A DNA stretch of 7,477 nucleotides, taken from Anaerolineae bacterium (GTDB lineage Bacteria > Chloroflexota > Anaerolineae > Aggregatilineales > Phototrophicaceae). Below the pieces are notes generated by a model. That model had not been told where the DNA came from, made no database searches, and saw only the letters and a list, made by a program, of their open reading frames with translations. The stretch spans positions 1 through 7,477 of the forward strand of contig JANQRM010000288.1 in NCBI GenBank assembly GCA_028284565.1, given 5' to 3'. Position numbers and translations under genes: made by a program. Position 1 is the stretch's first letter, and the number at the start of each line of letters is the position of its first letter. Positions 1-6,165 of this stretch are shown one piece after another.

Positions 1-299
1 TCCCACCATGCCCCAATCCCACAGATGATGCGATCAGGGGCTAGGTCATCCAGCGTGAGGAAGGTCGCCGCCAAGAGACCGATATTCCGTGTCCAGTTGT
101 TCGTGACACCACTGCCCACCTTGATGTTGGAGGTATGTGCCGCAAACGCCGCCAGGGGGACAATCGCATCCCGCACCAGCCGACTTTCCGCCTGCCAGAC
201 CTCATCAAAACCCTTTTCCTCTGCATATTTGACCAGTTCAATCCCTACGGATAGCTCATGAGCATCCTGTAGATAGAGGGCTACACGATCTTTTGCCAT
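1..299 (-). CDS. LLM-class flavin/F420-dependent oxidoreductase (luciferase-like), 3' part missing
   Basis: The first 99 residues of a luciferase-like monooxygenase-family enzyme run off the left edge; full proteins of this family are usually about 300-350 residues. The fragment shows the family's opening TIM-barrel strands: an [10 protein letters not shown] segment (residues 26-35), a [12 protein letters not shown] helix (about 42-53), then [14 protein letters not shown] (58-71) and the turn GIGAWW near the end. The GVTN..TR pattern and GIGA turn resemble methylenetetrahydromethanopterin-reductase-like members, which use F420, but FMN use cannot be excluded. The ATG start is backed by GGAG at 308-311, 8 nt upstream. 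The gene lies 103 bp after the molybdenum hydroxylase on the same strand and has no clear promoter of its own, so it probably belongs to that operon. The substrate is unknown; oxidation or reduction of a ring-cleavage intermediate is a guess from context. Confidence 0.85.
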   Translation of the reverse strand, partial: MAKDRVALYLQDAHELSVGIELVKYAEEKGFDEVWQAESRLVRDAIVPLAAFAAHTSNIKVGSGVTNNWTRNIGLLAATFLTLDDLAPDRIICGIGAWW

Positions 300-351
300 G
301 AAATTAACTCCAGTTGGAATAATTAAGTATCAACTTCTCGACTTATGGAAT

Positions 352-391
352 CGATGAGTAATGGTTCAGCTCAAAGACTCATTACTCATCG
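352..391. repeat. Perfect 12-bp inverted repeat after the hydroxylase gene
   Basis: CGATGAGTAATG (352-363) is the exact reverse complement of CATTACTCATCG (380-391), separated by a 16-nt loop. It begins 11 bp past the stop codon of the molybdenum hydroxylase gene. The transcript would form a stable hairpin, but no T-run follows on the minus strand, so it is not a classical intrinsic terminator. It may slow 3' decay or set the relative expression of the downstream LLM gene, or be an intergenic palindromic repeat. Confidence 0.7.
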
Positions 392-408
392 CTCGTTATC
401 CATTACTG
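381..408. repeat. Degenerate heptamer array (ATTACTC-like), four units
   Basis: Four consecutive 7-mers can be read: ATTACTC, ATCGCTC, GTTATCC and ATTACTG. The first is part of the right arm of the 12-bp inverted repeat, and the last contains the stop codon of the hydroxylase gene. Short intergenic heptamer repeats of GAGTAAT type are known in some bacterial genomes, such as the STRR repeats of cyanobacteria. With only four degenerate units this is a tentative call. Confidence 0.4.
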
Positions 409-2997
409 TCCTTTATCATTACCATTTGAGCGACGTGGCGGACGCTTCTTTGGTAAACGCATCGGCAATTGGGTCCGACGCACGCCATCAAATTGATACA
501 GCGCATTTGCCACCGCACCAGCCGTTGGCACGAGCCCAATCTCACCCACCCCTTTCGCACCATAGGGACCATAGGGATCAGGTACTTCCACGCCAATCAC
601 TTCCATCTCTGGCATTTCTTTGGCTCTCAAGATGCCACACTTGCGGAGCATCGTACTCTTGGGTCGCCCATTTTCCATCGGCAGGTCTTCGCTTATCGCA
701 TAGCCCAAACCCATGTGAATCGAGCCTTCGAGTTGTCCTTCAAACAAGGTCGGATTGAAGATTTTACCTGCATCATGTGCCGCGACGATTTTTTCAACTT
801 GACCATCTTCATCTAAGATAACGAGTTGTGTCGCATAACTATAAGAGTAATGCGTATAGACCTTATCCGACATTGAGCCGGGCTTGGTCGTCCAATCCAC
901 TACCCATTCACCATGATAGGATTTACCTACTAAATCCGCGAGTGATTGCGTTTCGAGGTCAGCTTTCAGACCCTTCGACGCATCAATGATGGCATTCCCA
1001 ATCAGTGAAGTCGCACGAGAAGCCGTCGTCATCCCCGTCACCATTTCCGATTCGGTATCGACACGTACCTCGATGATGTCAGGATCAAGTCCGGATTCTG
1101 TGACGAGAGCTTGTATCGCCATCGTGTGCACACCTTGACCCATCTCCGTCCACCCATGATCGACAATCACTTTATCCGGCGCGACAACCGTAATCGTCAC
1201 TTCCGATGAGTCAGGCATTCCATTGCCAATACCCGTGTTCTTAATCCCACAGGCAATACCCGCAAATTTCGCATTCTGGAACTCATCTTTCACCGCTTCC
1301 AATGTTGCGCGAACTCCAGTACCGCCTTCGATAATTTGACCCGTTGCGGTCATGTCACCATCGGTTAGTGCATTTTCATACCGCAACTGCCAACGGTCAA
1401 AACCACCTTGTTCGCACAAATCATCAATGCAACTTTCAAGTGCAAACGCTGTCTGGTTCACGCCAAAGCCTCGCATCGCACCACAAGGGAAGTTATTCGT
1501 ATAAACGGCGATACTTTCAATATCCGTCACGGGGAAGCTATAGGCTCCTGTTGCATGACCCGCCGAGCGTTCTAATACTTTCATCCCAACGGAGGCATAC
1601 GCGCCTGTATCACCAACAAACCGCCCCTTACAGAAGGTGAATTTGCCATTCTCATCACAACCAATCGTGTATTCCATCCAAATCGGATGCCGTTTCGGGT
1701 GCATCACAATCGATTCATCACGAGTTAGGCGCACTTTCACAGGTTCACCCATCAAATAGGCGGCGAGGGCGGCATGTCCCTGTACAGAGAGGTCTTCCTT
1801 GCCACCAAATCCGCCGCCATTCGGGACTAAAATCACCCGCACCTCTGATTCGGACAAGCCAAGAATCTTAGCAATTTGCTTGCGGTCTTCAAAGACACCT
1901 TGCCCCTGCGACAGTACCTCCACACCATTGTCTTTGGAATAGGCAATACACACTTCCGGCTCCATAAAGCCATGTTCAATCATCTGAGTCTGATACACTC
2001 CATGCGAGATGTACTTCGATTCATCCATCGCTTGCTCAACATCGCCCCGATTCGTCACCGTCTTCGAGAGAATGTTCCCACCTTCATGAATCGCAGGGCT
2101 TTCGGCTTTGAGTGCTTCATGCATATCGGTGATGGGTTCAAGTACCTCATAATCAATTTCAATCAGATCAACGGCTTCCCGTGCTTTCGCATCTGTCTCC
2201 GCGACAACACACGCCAACACATCGCCCAGATAGCGCGTCGTTTCGCCTTCACTAATCATCAACGCCCAGTCTTGACGAATCAGACCAATGTGCTTATCCC
2301 CCGGTACATCTATAGCGGTGAGTATGCGAATAACACCCTCATGTGCTTCCGCTTTGCTCACATCAATCGACTTGACAAAGGCGCGGGGATGGTCGCTAAA
2401 TTTCAACGCACCAAATCGCAAACCGTCCATCGTGATATCATCCACATAGCGATGCTGACCTAGCACCAAATCTTGTGCCTGATACTTCGGATGACTTGAC
2501 CCGACCTTACCATCGCTTGTTTTCAGAGGCACTTCCTCATCATTGCGAATAGCTTCCGCCGCTGTTTCGATTGCATCGACAATTTTCTTATAACCTGTAC
2601 ACCGACATAGATGCGGATGAAGAGCTTTCTCAATATCCCCACGCGACGGTTCAGGATTACGGTTCACCAGATTATTCGCTTGCATCACAATACCGGGGAT
2701 ACAAAAGCCACACTGCACCCCACCTGCATTGACAAACGAATTCGCAAACACATCCTGACGATACTCACCCAGCCCTTCCGTTGTCGTGATTTCACCATCC
2801 GCAATCTTCTTCATCGGCGTGACACAAGATAGCACCGCTTTATCATTCATCTGCACGACACAACAACCACATGCCGCTTGTGGCGCACAGCCATCCTTCG
2901 GCGAGATAATCCCCTCATGCAATCGCAAATAAGTCAACAGAGGCAGTTCAGGGTCGCCATCATACGTCTTCTGCTCACCGTTCAAAATAAAGTCCAT
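403..2997 (-). CDS. FAD-less xanthine dehydrogenase-family molybdenum hydroxylase (2Fe-2S plus Mo domains fused)
   Basis: This 864-residue protein joins two [2Fe-2S] domains to the molybdopterin-binding hydroxylase domains in one chain, without the FAD domain of classical xanthine dehydrogenase. The same layout occurs in E. coli XdhD, selenium-dependent xanthine dehydrogenase-like proteins and Desulfovibrio aldehyde oxidoreductase. Cluster 1 uses C37, C43, C46 and C58; cluster 2 uses C96, C99, C131 and C133 (CGFC, CRCTGY). The Mo part has GGGFGGKED from 394, RGFG (R509), TEMGQG (617-622) and GAKGVGE with the catalytic Glu at 819. By eye, E428, R509 and E819 match bovine E802, R880 and E1261, favouring a purine over an aldehyde. 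The ATG at 2997 is chosen over the GTG at 3012 because GGAGG sits 8 nt before it. The gene starts 40 bp after the YgeY-type gene. Electrons must leave through a partner not seen here. The exact substrate and any selenium need are unproven. Confidence 0.93.
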   Translation of the reverse strand: MDFILNGEQKTYDGDPELPLLTYLRLHEGIISPKDGCAPQAACGCCVVQMNDKAVLSCVTPMKKIADGEITTTEGLGEYRQDVFANSFVNAGGVQCGFCIPGIVMQANNLVNRNPEPSRGDIEKALHPHLCRCTGYKKIVDAIETAAEAIRNDEEVPLKTSDGKVGSSHPKYQAQDLVLGQHRYVDDITMDGLRFGALKFSDHPRAFVKSIDVSKAEAHEGVIRILTAIDVPGDKHIGLIRQDWALMISEGETTRYLGDVLACVVAETDAKAREAVDLIEIDYEVLEPITDMHEALKAESPAIHEGGNILSKTVTNRGDVEQAMDESKYISHGVYQTQMIEHGFMEPEVCIAYSKDNGVEVLSQGQGVFEDRKQIAKILGLSESEVRVILVPNGGGFGGKEDLSVQGHAALAAYLMGEPVKVRLTRDESIVMHPKRHPIWMEYTIGCDENGKFTFCKGRFVGDTGAYASVGMKVLERSAGHATGAYSFPVTDIESIAVYTNNFPCGAMRGFGVNQTAFALESCIDDLCEQGGFDRWQLRYENALTDGDMTATGQIIEGGTGVRATLEAVKDEFQNAKFAGIACGIKNTGIGNGMPDSSEVTITVVAPDKVIVDHGWTEMGQGVHTMAIQALVTESGLDPDIIEVRVDTESEMVTGMTTASRATSLIGNAIIDASKGLKADLETQSLADLVGKSYHGEWVVDWTTKPGSMSDKVYTHYSYSYATQLVILDEDGQVEKIVAAHDAGKIFNPTLFEGQLEGSIHMGLGYAISEDLPMENGRPKSTMLRKCGILRAKEMPEMEVIGVEVPDPYGPYGAKGVGEIGLVPTAGAVANALYQFDGVRRTQLPMRLPKKRPPRRSNGNDKGQ

Positions 2998-3005
2998 TGG
3001 TTCTG

Positions 3006-3010
3006 CCTCC
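3006..3010 (-). promoter_or_regulatory. Shine-Dalgarno GGAGG fixing the hydroxylase start
   Basis: GGAGG on the minus strand lies 8 nt before the ATG at 2997. The upstream in-frame GTG (3012) overlaps this site and has no ribosome binding site of its own, so the shorter protein is preferred. Confidence 0.8.
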
Positions 3011-3037
3011 ACGCTAAATGATTTTGATTACATTATA

Positions 3038-4243
3038 CTAGAGATATTGCTTTAGTATGGCAGGTAATAAGGCATAAAATTTCGTTGCCTCTACCACGTC
3101 GGCTAATGGAACGTGTTCATTCACGGCATGGGCATAAATTTCATCACCTGGCGCGAATCCCAAACTAGGAATACCTGCCTTGCCCCGCCAATAATTGCCA
3201 TTCGTCGAGAAATCCCACTTACCTGCGGGTGTATCCCGATTCCAGAGTTGCTGTATTGTCTCTAATCCAGCTTGAATAAAGGGATCAGTTTCTTCTAAAG
3301 CCCAAGCCGGAAAATACTTTTCATATTCAAAGACCGCACCTGTATGACTTGGCTCATCATAAACTAACTCTAATACTTCAAAGTCGTCTTTGTGTTCTGC
3401 GGGAATGAGGGCTTCAATTGATGCAATCACACTCTCTTTTGTCTCGCCAAATGTCACGCGACGATCAATAAAAATGCGACATTCATCTGGCACAGCATTA
3501 TCCGATGGACTCACGCTCTCAACTCGCGTCACGGTAATGCGCCCTTGTCCCAAAAATTCATGAGTCGGCAGATTCGCGTCCATCTTGTCAATTGCATCAA
3601 TCACTGGGAGCATCTTATAAATTGCATTGTCGCCCATAAAGTTACTCGCGGCATGTGCGCTTTTCCCTTTACAAACAACTTCTAATTCCAAGCGTCCCTT
3701 ATGCCCCCGATACACTTGCATCTTTGTCGGTTCGCCAATCACCACAAAATCGGGTTTGATGTCTTCCCATTCAACAAAGGCGTTGCAACCAACCCCATCA
3801 CACCACTCCTCGATATTGCCCAGATAGTAAGCGGTATAGCCATCCAAAAAACCTAAATCGCGCGCCATCGCCAAACCATAAACCATGCCCGGGGTACTCG
3901 CTTTCTCATCCAACGCACCTCGCGCATATAACCTTCCATCTTCAACCTTGCCTTCAAACGGGTCCCATTCCCATTGCTCTGGGTCACCAATTCCAACGGT
4001 ATCAATATGACTATCGTACAAGAGGATTTTCTCACCATTGCCAATCCGCCCCACAATCGAGCCATACTTATCAACATACACTTGGTCAAAGCCAAGCTGG
4101 GTCATTTCTTCTCCAATGCGCTTCCCTACAGCTTCTATATCACTATCCATACTGGGAATAGCCACAATTTCACGGAAAAATTGCAAAATAGCATCATGGG
4201 ATTCAGTAACACGACGATTCAAGTCTGCAATAACGGCTTGCAT
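3038..4243 (-). CDS. YgeY-type M20 family zinc hydrolase (selenium metabolism/purine cluster-linked)
   Basis: This is a complete 401-residue M20 metallohydrolase. The metal-site residues are in order: H79 in DSHIDTV with catalytic-support D81, D112 in ARGALDEKAS, the E145-E146 pair in NIEEWCDG with E145 as likely general base, E171 in GEPT, and H372 near the C-terminus in AHAVNEH. The inserted dimerisation domain covers roughly 180-295 and begins with HKGRLELEV and SAHAASNFMGDNAIYKM. The DSHIDTVGIGDPEQWEWDPF stretch and the EE.CDG motif are closest in memory to the YgeY putative selenium-metabolism hydrolase branch rather than to DapE or ArgE, though those share the fold. YgeY occurs with molybdenum hydroxylases in anaerobic uric-acid/purine clusters; its substrate there is probably an amide or ureido intermediate, which is inference. 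It is the first gene of the leftward operon. The ribosome binding site is weak and purine-rich (AGAAAG, 4253-4258). Confidence 0.9.
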   Translation of the reverse strand: MQAVIADLNRRVTESHDAILQFFREIVAIPSMDSDIEAVGKRIGEEMTQLGFDQVYVDKYGSIVGRIGNGEKILLYDSHIDTVGIGDPEQWEWDPFEGKVEDGRLYARGALDEKASTPGMVYGLAMARDLGFLDGYTAYYLGNIEEWCDGVGCNAFVEWEDIKPDFVVIGEPTKMQVYRGHKGRLELEVVCKGKSAHAASNFMGDNAIYKMLPVIDAIDKMDANLPTHEFLGQGRITVTRVESVSPSDNAVPDECRIFIDRRVTFGETKESVIASIEALIPAEHKDDFEVLELVYDEPSHTGAVFEYEKYFPAWALEETDPFIQAGLETIQQLWNRDTPAGKWDFSTNGNYWRGKAGIPSLGFAPGDEIYAHAVNEHVPLADVVEATKFYALLPAILKQYL

Positions 4244-4279
4244 ATAGTCGACTTTCTTTGATTAAAGATTGCTAACAAC

Positions 4280-4304
4280 AATCAATTTTGGATAAATTTT
4301 GATT
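4280..4304. promoter_or_regulatory. Imperfect palindrome at the leftward start point (candidate operator)
   Basis: AATCAA and TTGATT enclose 13 AT-rich bases, giving a 25-bp near-symmetric site. It lies just downstream of the leftward -10 (4311-4316), where a repressor would block transcription starting near 4304. The same hexamer occurs at 4258-4263, 4330-4335 and, inverted, at 4404-4409. The binding protein is unknown. Confidence 0.35.
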
Positions 4305-4310
4305 TGAGAT

Positions 4311-4340
4311 ATTCTAACGACAAACGCAATTGATTACCAA
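4311..4340 (-). promoter_or_regulatory. Predicted sigma-70-type promoter of the YgeY/hydroxylase operon
   Basis: On the minus strand TTGGTA (4340-4335) and TAGAAT (4316-4311) are separated by 18 bp, placing the start near 4304 and a leader of about 60 nt before the M20 gene. The -10 matches the consensus at 5 of 6 positions. The form is nearly the same as the rightward promoter in the same region. Confidence 0.5.
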
Positions 4341-4348
4341 ACTCAGTT

Positions 4349-4376
4349 GCATATTTCGCCATTATCACGCATATTT
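4349..4376. repeat. GCATATTT direct repeat, 20-bp pitch
   Basis: Exact copies of GCATATTT begin at 4349 and 4369, about two helical turns apart, so both lie on the same DNA face. They sit 8 bp upstream of the leftward -35, a usual position for an activator. Which protein binds is unknown. Confidence 0.4.
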
Positions 4377-4418
4377 AGAGGTAGTTTCTTGTGTTTTCGA
4401 CGAAATCAACCACAAAAG

Positions 4419-4451
4419 TTAGAAATTGGTCAGAAATTGGGTCGAAATTCG
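4419..4451 (+). promoter_or_regulatory. Three 11-bp direct repeats upstream of the response regulator promoter (candidate PhoB/OmpR-type box)
   Basis: TTAGAAATTGG, TCAGAAATTGG and GTCGAAATTCG follow one another with exact 11-bp periodicity, sharing the core GAAATT(G/C)G at 4422, 4433 and 4444. The third unit ends at the base before the predicted -35. Tandem 10-11-bp direct repeats abutting the -35 are the known binding mode of OmpR/PhoB response regulators, and the gene downstream encodes one. Positive autoregulation is inferred. Confidence 0.55.
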
Positions 4452-4481
4452 TTGGCTTCTTTGTTTGGGTTCGTGTAGAAT
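4452..4481 (+). promoter_or_regulatory. Predicted promoter of the response regulator gene
   Basis: TTGGCT (4452-4457), an 18-bp spacer and TAGAAT (4476-4481) match the sigma-70 consensus at 4 of 6 and 5 of 6 positions. The start would be near 4488, giving a leader of about 33 nt. The weak -35 directly beside the 11-bp repeats suits an activator-dependent promoter. Confidence 0.55.
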
Positions 4482-4520
4482 AGTGAAAATGTTACAATTA
4501 AGTTTGATAGGTGTTAGATT

Positions 4521-5240
4521 ATGGTAGCATCAACACCCGATGTAGAACAACAATCCCAACAAATCCTCATTGTCGAAGATGATGAAGATACTGCCGAGGT
4601 TGTGTGTACCTTGTTACAGCAAGCGGGCTACGATGCGGCTACCGTCGATTTAGGTGAAGTGGCTTTGGGTGAAATCGCCGAGAACTCGCCCAATCTTGTT
4701 CTCTTGGATATTGACCTCCCTGACATGAATGGGATCGACATCCTCAAGACGGTGCGTATGAAATCGCAGTTGCCCATGATTGTTCTCAGCGGTTTTGGCA
4801 AGGATAAAGATCGTGTGATCGCGCTTGAAGCTGGCGCAGACGATTATATGTCCAAACCCTTCTCGCCAGAGGAACTCATCGCTCGTGTACGTGCATTGCT
4901 TCGCCGTGTCGATTGGCAACCCCGTCCAGAAACTCATCTCCGTGTCGATGAACTCGAACTCGATATGCCCCGTCGTTTAGTGCATGTGCGTGGCGAACGA
5001 GAACATCTCACCCCAATCGAATATGGGATTTTGGTCACCTTAATGCGCGATGCAGGGACTGTTATCACTCATGATGAATTGCTAGAAAGTGTCTGGGGAG
5101 ACCAATATCGGGATGATTACTCCGTCCTCCGTGTCAACATTTCCCGACTTCGGCACAAGATCGAAGAGAATCCCAGACGACCCAAATACATCGTGACTGT
5201 ACCGGGGCAGGGTTACTGGATGCCGAAGCATCAAAAATAA
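4521..5240 (+). CDS. OmpR/PhoB-family response regulator (KdpE-like), orphan
   Basis: This is a complete 239-residue two-domain response regulator. The receiver domain (about 14-130) has the acidic pocket E19-D20-D21, the phosphoacceptor D63 in LLDIDLPDMNG, switch residue S90 and conserved K112 in SKPF. The C-terminal winged helix (about 138-236) carries LTPIEYGIL, the recognition-helix segment SVLRVNISRLRHKIE (201-215) and the wing GQGYWM. Every residue needed for phosphorylation-controlled DNA binding is present. The winged helix looks KdpE-like, but no kdp gene is near. No sensor kinase lies beside it, so its partner must be elsewhere. AGGTG lies 7 nt before the ATG. The gene is divergent from the catabolic operon across a 277-bp region with ordered repeats, suggesting autoregulation and possible control of that operon. 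Confidence 0.93.
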   Translation: MVASTPDVEQQSQQILIVEDDEDTAEVVCTLLQQAGYDAATVDLGEVALGEIAENSPNLVLLDIDLPDMNGIDILKTVRMKSQLPMIVLSGFGKDKDRVIALEAGADDYMSKPFSPEELIARVRALLRRVDWQPRPETHLRVDELELDMPRRLVHVRGEREHLTPIEYGILVTLMRDAGTVITHDELLESVWGDQYRDDYSVLRVNISRLRHKIEENPRRPKYIVTVPGQGYWMPKHQK

Positions 5241-5242
5241 TT

Positions 5243-5272
5243 TTGCATCAACCCCAACAATACCAATATAAT
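5243..5272 (+). promoter_or_regulatory. Predicted promoter upstream of the methyltransferase operon
   Basis: A perfect TATAAT (5267-5272) is preceded at 18 bp by TTGCAT (5243-5248), which is a weak -35. Transcription would start near 5279, inside the first copy of the repeated palindrome, with a leader of about 100 nt before the GTG start. Confidence 0.5.
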
Positions 5273-5369
5273 ATGGACTGTGGCTCAGTAAGCGAGTCTA
5301 TGCTACCCTCTTTGTTAGGCATGGTTCGTCTATTGTAGACACACCAACTATCAACTGTTGCACAGTAAG
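5272..5369 (+). promoter_or_regulatory. Leader with two palindromic repeat copies and a third palindrome
   Basis: The element ACTGTNGCNCAGTAAG occurs at 5277-5292 and 5354-5369 with 14 of 16 bases identical, and TAT stands 2 bp before each copy. Copy 2 is a palindrome with 5-bp arms (ACTGT/ACAGT) around TGC, and it overlaps the AAGGA ribosome binding site at 5367-5371. Copy 1 lies at the predicted transcription start. Between them GTCTA-TTG-TAGAC (5328-5340) is a second perfect 5-bp-arm palindrome. The positions suit a repressor operator pair or an RNA-level control of the methyltransferase gene. Confidence 0.45.
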
Positions 5370-5379
5370 GATTTGTGTC

Positions 5380-6144
5380 GTGAACGAATATGCCATACTT
5401 GCACCCATTTATGATTCGATAGGGCTAGATCGATTTAGCAAGGAGAATATCAGCCGAATTATCAACTATGCCCAGCAAAATGGCTGGATGGGTCGGCAAA
5501 TCCTAGATTTAGGCTGTGGCACAGGCACGGCACTCAACTGGCTTGGTCAATTTGGCTATAGCCTTGTTGGAGCAGATTACTCAACCGCAATGCTTGATGT
5601 CGCAAAAGCTAAGGCAGAATCCAATGGTCTCAACATTCGTTGGATAGAATCTAACTTAAAAAAGATTGAAGATAGCAATCAGCAAGATTTAATCCTTGCT
5701 CTTGATGTACTTAACGAGTTTGAAAACCTGCGCGACTTGCAAGTCATCTTTGGTAAAGTCGCCAACCTTTTAAAACCGGGACGATTTTTTATTTTCGATA
5801 TGCAAACATTAGAGGGTCTAATCCACAGTTATCAAATAGGCGATTCATTCCGACATCGTAGTGATGAATTGATGGTCTTTGTAACTAAAGATTTCGATTT
5901 TGAGAAACAAGCCTTGACGCATACTTACACGATTTTCAAGCAACGCGATGGTGCGTGGCACAAAGAAGAGGCGCAACAAGTCTTCCGTGCCTATCCGATT
6001 CAAGCCATTACCTCTTTACTCCAACGTCAAAAATTTGAAATTAACGCGGTATTGGATATGAACCTCGAAGCCTTCCAACCCGGCACATCCAGCGCAGATC
6101 GGGTCATTATCTTGGCAACCACACCCGAAGAGACAAACGCATAA
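5380..6144 (+). CDS. Class I SAM-dependent methyltransferase
   Basis: This complete 254-residue protein has a Rossmann-fold methyltransferase core. SAM-binding motif I is DLGCGTG (43-49), the acidic residue that contacts the ribose is D66 in VGADYS, and the strand-4 region reads DLILALDVLNEF. LLKPGRFFIFDM (about 129-140) is the usual motif III region. The C-terminal third (about 160-240) is a beta-rich cap typical of small-molecule methyltransferases of the Methyltransf_25 type. The substrate cannot be read from sequence. The start is GTG, supported by AAGGA 8 nt upstream. The next gene follows after 21 bp, so the two should be cotranscribed. It is separated from the response regulator by its own promoter and leader. 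Confidence 0.88.
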   Translation: MNEYAILAPIYDSIGLDRFSKENISRIINYAQQNGWMGRQILDLGCGTGTALNWLGQFGYSLVGADYSTAMLDVAKAKAESNGLNIRWIESNLKKIEDSNQQDLILALDVLNEFENLRDLQVIFGKVANLLKPGRFFIFDMQTLEGLIHSYQIGDSFRHRSDELMVFVTKDFDFEKQALTHTYTIFKQRDGAWHKEEAQQVFRAYPIQAITSLLQRQKFEINAVLDMNLEAFQPGTSSADRVIILATTPEETNA

Positions 6145-6165
6145 TTTTGATTGATAGGAAACCTT

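Noticed and set aside
1876..2463. A 195-codon plus-strand open frame opposite the molybdenum hydroxylase
   Set aside because: It lies wholly antisense to a gene with full family motifs, has no convincing ribosome binding site, and its translation shows no recognisable domain. The other plus-strand frames under 345-2832 and 3627-4261 are the same kind of shadow.
2998..3012. GTG at 3012 as the start of the molybdenum hydroxylase
   Set aside because: It overlaps the GGAGG ribosome binding site of the ATG at 2997, and the ATG gives the normal N-terminus for the 2Fe-2S domain.
403..4243. Selenocysteine or a SECIS element in the selenium-linked genes
   Set aside because: No in-frame TGA interrupts either gene. 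In this enzyme class selenium, if present, is a labile cofactor and not an encoded residue.
5219..5250. Hairpin GATGC-CGAA-GCATC at the end of the response regulator gene as a terminator
   Set aside because: The stem is only 5 bp, lies inside the last codons, and is followed by an A-rich tract rather than a T-run.
5321..5338. A five-codon leader peptide (MVRLL) in the methyltransferase leader
   Set aside because: There is no ribosome binding site before it, and no run of regulatory codons or terminator/antiterminator pair that would support attenuation.
6151..6165. TTG at 6151 as the start of the membrane protein
   Set aside because: The AGGAA ribosome binding site would fall inside the coding sequence; the ATG at 6166 follows it at a suitable distance.
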